Assembly (NCBI GenBank): GCA_035525495.1
Contig: DATLED010000058.1
Span: forward strand, 62,001-126,000
From: DATLED01 sp035525495
Lineage (GTDB): Bacteria; Actinomycetota; Acidimicrobiia; Acidimicrobiales; CADCTF01
DNA length: 64,000 bases
Direction of reading: 5' to 3'
Under the pieces are notes generated by a model. That model did not search any database. It worked only from the letters and a program-made list of their open reading frames with translations, and was not told where the DNA came from. A program made the translations under genes and the position numbers. This document shows, one piece after another, positions 60,710 through 64,000 of this stretch; the stretch's first letter is position 1, and every line of letters begins with the position of its first letter.

Positions 60710-61618
60710 TCACGACCCCGACACGAGGTCGGCGAGCAGCGCCAGGAAGCGCGGGTCGTCGTTGAGCGACGCCGTGCGGGCGAGGGCCACACCGGCCTCG
60801 GCGGCGACCGCCTTCGCCTCGAGGTCGACGTCGTAGAGGACCTCGAGGTGGTCGGACGTGAACCCCGCGGGACAGACGACGACGCCGTCGTAGCCTTCGG
60901 AGGGGAGCGAGCGGATGACCTCGAGGATGTCGGGACCGATCCAGGGCTCGGGCGTGCGGCCCGCGCTCTGCCACGCGACGCGCCACGACGCGATCCCCGC
61001 CTCGGCGGCGATCCTTTCGCCGGTGGCGTGCAGCTGCGCCTCATAGGTCGGGTCGTCGATCGACCGGGCCCGCACCGGCAAGGAGTGGGCGGTCACGAGC
61101 AGCTCGGGCTTCGACACGCCGTCGGGGAGCGTCGCCATCGCCGCGTGCACGCGCCCGGCCAGCAGCGTGACCAGTGCCGGGTGGTCCCACCACGCGGTGA
61201 CGTCGCGCACCTTGAGGTGACCGGACGCGTCCGCCGCCCGTTCGAGGTACTGGCCGACGGAAAGTGCGGAGTAGTGAGGCGCGAGGACGAGGCTCACGAA
61301 CTCCTCGACACCGGCGGCCGCCAACGCCTCGACCCCGGCCTCGATCGACGGCGACGCGTGCTTCAACCCGAGCTCGACGTGCCACTCGCCCGCGCCGGCG
61401 CGCTCGTCGAGCACCCGCTGCAACCCCGACGCCTGGGCGCGAGTCCTGGCGGCCAGCGGCGAGAGCCCCCCGATGGCGTCGTAGCGGCGGCGGAGGTCGG
61501 CGAGCTGCTCAGGGGTCGGCGGCCGGCCGCGGCGGATGTCGGTGTAGTACGCCTCGAGGTCGCCCGCGCGCTCCGGCGTGCCATAGGCCATGAGGAGCAC
61601 GCCGCGCCTCCCGCTCAC
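60710..61618 (-). CDS. hemH: Ferrochelatase (coproporphyrin type)
   Basis: A 302-residue ferrochelatase that inserts iron into the porphyrin. GVLLMAYGTPERAGDLEAYY at the start, APHYSALSVGQYLERA, the catalytic His in LLVTAHSLPVRA and VVVCPAGFTSDHLEVLYDVD are conserved. It starts 15 bases after hemE and lies upstream of hemY. Start is GTG 61618. Confidence 0.94.
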   Translation of the reverse strand: MSGRRGVLLMAYGTPERAGDLEAYYTDIRRGRPPTPEQLADLRRRYDAIGGLSPLAARTRAQASGLQRVLDERAGAGEWHVELGLKHASPSIEAGVEALAAAGVEEFVSLVLAPHYSALSVGQYLERAADASGHLKVRDVTAWWDHPALVTLLAGRVHAAMATLPDGVSKPELLVTAHSLPVRARSIDDPTYEAQLHATGERIAAEAGIASWRVAWQSAGRTPEPWIGPDILEVIRSLPSEGYDGVVVCPAGFTSDHLEVLYDVDLEAKAVAAEAGVALARTASLNDDPRFLALLADLVSGS

Positions 61619-61633
61619 ATCGCCGCTCGGGCT

Positions 61634-62662
61634 CTAGGCGTCATGCACCAGGTCCACGATCCGTTGCAGGACGTCGCTGTCGGTCTCGGGGCGCACACCG
61701 TGGCCGAGGTTGAAGATGTGCCCGGGACGGCCCGCGTTCGAGGCGAGGACCTCGCGGGTCTTCGACTCGACGACGTCCCACGGCGCCAGCGCCACCGCCC
61801 ACGGATCGAGGTTCCCCTGCACGGCCGTCCCCTCGCCGACCCGCCGCCTCGCGTCGTCCAAGGAGATCGACGAGTCGACGCTGACGACGTCGGCGCCCGC
61901 GCCCGCCCACATCGACAAGAGGTCGGCGGTGCCGACGCCAGATGCGATGCGGGGAACGCCGAGGTCGGCAACGCCCTCGAAGATCTTGCGCACGGACGGC
62001 AGCACGAACCGCTCGTAGTCGACGGGATCGAGCGCGCCCGCCCACGAGTCGAAGAGCTGCACGGCCGACGCCCCCGCCTCGACCTGGGACCGCAGCGACG
62101 CCAGCGCGACGTCGGCCAGACGATCGAGCAGGGACGCGAACAACGCCGGCTCCCGCCACAGCATCCGCCTCGTCTCGACGTACTCCCGCGACGGCTTGCC
62201 CTCGACGAGGTACGACGCCACGGTGAACGGCGCGCCTGCGAACCCGATCAAGGGGACGTCGAGCTCCTTCACGAGCAGCCGGACGGTCTCGAGCACGTAC
62301 GGGACGTCGGCCTCGGGCTCCAGCGGTCGCAGCCGCGCCAGGTCGCCCTCCGAACGGAAGGGCTCCTCGACGACGGGACCGATGCCCGCCTTGATGTCGA
62401 CGCCGAAGCCGAGGGCGTGGACCGGGACGACGATGTCGGAGTAGAGGATGGCGGCGTCGACGCCGTAGCGCTGCACCGGCTGCAGCGTGATCCGGGCAGC
62501 GAGCTCGGGCTGCTTGATGGCCTCGAGGATGTTCGTGGTGCCCTTCAGGGCCCGGTACTCGGGGAGCGACCGGCCCGCCTGGCGCATGAACCACACGGGT
62601 GTGCGTTCGACCGCGTCGGACCGGCAGGCCCCGAGGAACGGCGCGTTCGTGAGGTCGGACAC
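61634..62662 (-). CDS. hemE: Uroporphyrinogen decarboxylase
   Basis: A 342-residue enzyme converting uroporphyrinogen III to coproporphyrinogen III. The signature PVWFMRQAGRSLPEYRALKG is near the N-terminus, with LIGFAGAPFTVASYLVEGK and GTAVQGNLDPWAVAL later. First gene of the heme operon, starting at GTG 62662. Divergent from helD with 54 bases between starts. Confidence 0.95.
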   Translation of the reverse strand: MSDLTNAPFLGACRSDAVERTPVWFMRQAGRSLPEYRALKGTTNILEAIKQPELAARITLQPVQRYGVDAAILYSDIVVPVHALGFGVDIKAGIGPVVEEPFRSEGDLARLRPLEPEADVPYVLETVRLLVKELDVPLIGFAGAPFTVASYLVEGKPSREYVETRRMLWREPALFASLLDRLADVALASLRSQVEAGASAVQLFDSWAGALDPVDYERFVLPSVRKIFEGVADLGVPRIASGVGTADLLSMWAGAGADVVSVDSSISLDDARRRVGEGTAVQGNLDPWAVALAPWDVVESKTREVLASNAGRPGHIFNLGHGVRPETDSDVLQRIVDLVHDA

Positions 62663-62716
62663 GACCGACGATTCTGCTCGCCGGCGAACGGGACCCGCTA
62701 ATCTGGACGCTTCCTC

Positions 62717-64000
62717 ATGGCGGCTCCCGTGCCTGAACGATCCGACATCCAGAGCGAACAGGCCCACATCGACCGGGCGTACGCACGCCTCGACGCGATG
62801 CGGGCCGCTGCTGCGGCCCGCAGGGACGAGGTCATCGGCGACAGCCGCGGAGGTACTCACCAGGCCCGCGAGGAGCGCGACGTCATCGTCCGTTCCGCCC
62901 TCGCCCGCATCGAGCAGCTGCGGATGGGCGACGAGGCGCTGAGCTTCGGCCGGATCGACCGGACGACGGGCGAGCGCTTCTACATCGGACGCCTCGCGGT
63001 GTCCGACGTCGACCAGGAGCCGCTGATCGTCGACTGGCGAGCGCCGGTGGCCGAGCCGTTCTACCGGGCCACGGGTCGTCATCCGATGGGCCTGTCGCGT
63101 CGCCGGCACTTCATCACCGACGGGCGACGCATCGCGGGCATCGAGGACGAGCTCCTCGACCTCGACCACCTGCCGGAGGAGTCGACGCTGGCGGGGGAGG
63201 GTGCGCTGCTGGCGGCCCTCGAACGCAACCGCTCCGGCGCCATGCGCGACATCGTCGGGACGATCCAGGCGGAGCAGGACGACATCATCCGCGCCCCGAT
63301 GCCGGGCGTGCTCGTCGTCCAGGGTGGTCCAGGCACGGGCAAGACCGCCGTCGCCCTCCACCGCGCCGCCTACCTGCTCTACACCTACCGCTTCCCGCTC
63401 GAGCGCCAGGGCGTCCTCGTCGTCGGCCCGAACCCGCTGTTCCTCCGCTACATCGAGCACGTGCTGCCGTCGCTCGGCGAGACCGGCGTGACGTTGTCGA
63501 CGGTGGCCGGCCTCTACGCCGGCAACATCCGCCCACGCGCCATCGACACGGCGCAGGCGGCGCGGGTGAAGGGCGACGTGCGAATGGCCAAGGTCCTGGC
63601 CAAGGCGGTCGGAGACCGGCAGCGGCCGTTGCGTTCGACGGTCGAGATCCCCTACGGCTCCTACCGGCTTCGGCTCACGCCCGACCTCACGCGCGACGTC
63701 GTCCGGGCGGCCAAGCGCCGGCCGGGCTCGCACAACGGTCGGCGCGCCCAGGTGGAGCAGATGATCGCGCAGCGCCTGCACGGGCAGTACACGGAGGCCG
63801 TGAACCGAACGGCGCGCGCCGCCATCCGCGAGCATGCGCCGACGGAGGCGTTGGGCTACGCCGAGTTCGCCGAGGAGCTGAAGGGCTCGGCGGACCTCAG
63901 GGATGCGCTGGAGCGCATCTGGCCGCGGCTGGTGCCCGAGGAGCTGGTCCACGATCTCTTCGGGGCGCGCCCGCTGATCGAGCTCGCGGGAACCGACAAG
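62717..64000 (+). CDS. helD: HelD/HelR-type RNA polymerase-associated helicase (3' end outside window)
   Basis: The frame from ATG 62717 is open to the last base: 428 codons without a stop. N-terminal coiled-coil region (SEQAHIDRAYARLDAMRAAA), then the HelD motif PLIVDWRAPVAEPFYRATGR, and the UvrD-type P-loop VVQGGPGTGKTAVALHRAAY. Actinobacterial HelD displaces RNA polymerase from DNA and, in HelR form, gives rifampicin tolerance. The second motor domain lies outside the window. Confidence 0.93.
   Translation, partial: MAAPVPERSDIQSEQAHIDRAYARLDAMRAAAAARRDEVIGDSRGGTHQAREERDVIVRSALARIEQLRMGDEALSFGRIDRTTGERFYIGRLAVSDVDQEPLIVDWRAPVAEPFYRATGRHPMGLSRRRHFITDGRRIAGIEDELLDLDHLPEESTLAGEGALLAALERNRSGAMRDIVGTIQAEQDDIIRAPMPGVLVVQGGPGTGKTAVALHRAAYLLYTYRFPLERQGVLVVGPNPLFLRYIEHVLPSLGETGVTLSTVAGLYAGNIRPRAIDTAQAARVKGDVRMAKVLAKAVGDRQRPLRSTVEIPYGSYRLRLTPDLTRDVVRAAKRRPGSHNGRRAQVEQMIAQRLHGQYTEAVNRTARAAIREHAPTEALGYAEFAEELKGSADLRDALERIWPRLVPEELVHDLFGARPLIELAGTDK

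Overview
The window is high-GC, densely coded DNA with many GTG starts, short 1-4 bp stop/start overlaps and families typical of Actinobacteria: an SCO6745-family protein, a BldC-like regulator, an actinobacterial type HelD, a LigC-like ligase and a hemE-hemH-hemY cluster. The gene content and fusions suggest the class Acidimicrobiia. That placement is an inference from gene content; no search was run. I saw no rRNA, tRNA, CRISPR array, integrase or transposase.

Layout. 0-5.2 kb is housekeeping: the end of an Lhr helicase, an SCO6745 protein, a Nei/Fpg glycosylase, a CBS-citrate synthase and a GNAT. 5.2-21.3 kb is an accessory region. It holds a broken WD40 fragment, a LuxR-type STAND regulator, a secreted propeller protein, and about 4 kb of intact, frameshifted and truncated toxin-antitoxin modules. 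An SGNH hydrolase follows, then a divergent pair made of an FHA-HTH regulator and a 1588-residue kinase-cyclase-STAND-WD40 protein. A segment of about 195 bp near 5.43 kb is repeated in the same orientation inside that large gene near 20.74 kb.

21.3-36.6 kb is a transport and envelope block. A branched-chain-amino-acid-type binding protein faces eight tightly packed plus-strand genes: a secreted protein, a LivH-LivM fusion, an MFS-LivF-LivG fusion, MoxR, DUF58, a transglutaminase-like protein lacking its catalytic residues, and two lipoproteins. 37-52 kb carries a primary-like sigma factor, an LLM oxidoreductase, a DUF1062 protein, an acyl-CoA dehydrogenase and an MBL hydrolase around a perfect operator-like palindrome. 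It continues with dusB-maf-methyltransferase, a DyP peroxidase, an N-acyl-D-amino-acid deacylase, gltA and an ECF sigma unit. 52-64 kb has a lytic transglycosylase, a PQQ-type sugar dehydrogenase, tesB, a GH1 glycosidase, lnt with Ser in place of the usual Cys, a BldC-like regulator, an ATP-dependent ligase, a 49-residue membrane protein, the heme genes and the start of helD.

Two families of dispersed palindromes are scattered between genes. One has four copies with paired base changes that keep the hairpin; the other has one good and one decayed copy. The least familiar parts are the composite transporter/MoxR run, the FHA/kinase-STAND pair, and the layered toxin-antitoxin region, where an abrB-GNAT-tail-phd-vapC unit appears to have been duplicated and then interrupted by another phd-vapC pair.
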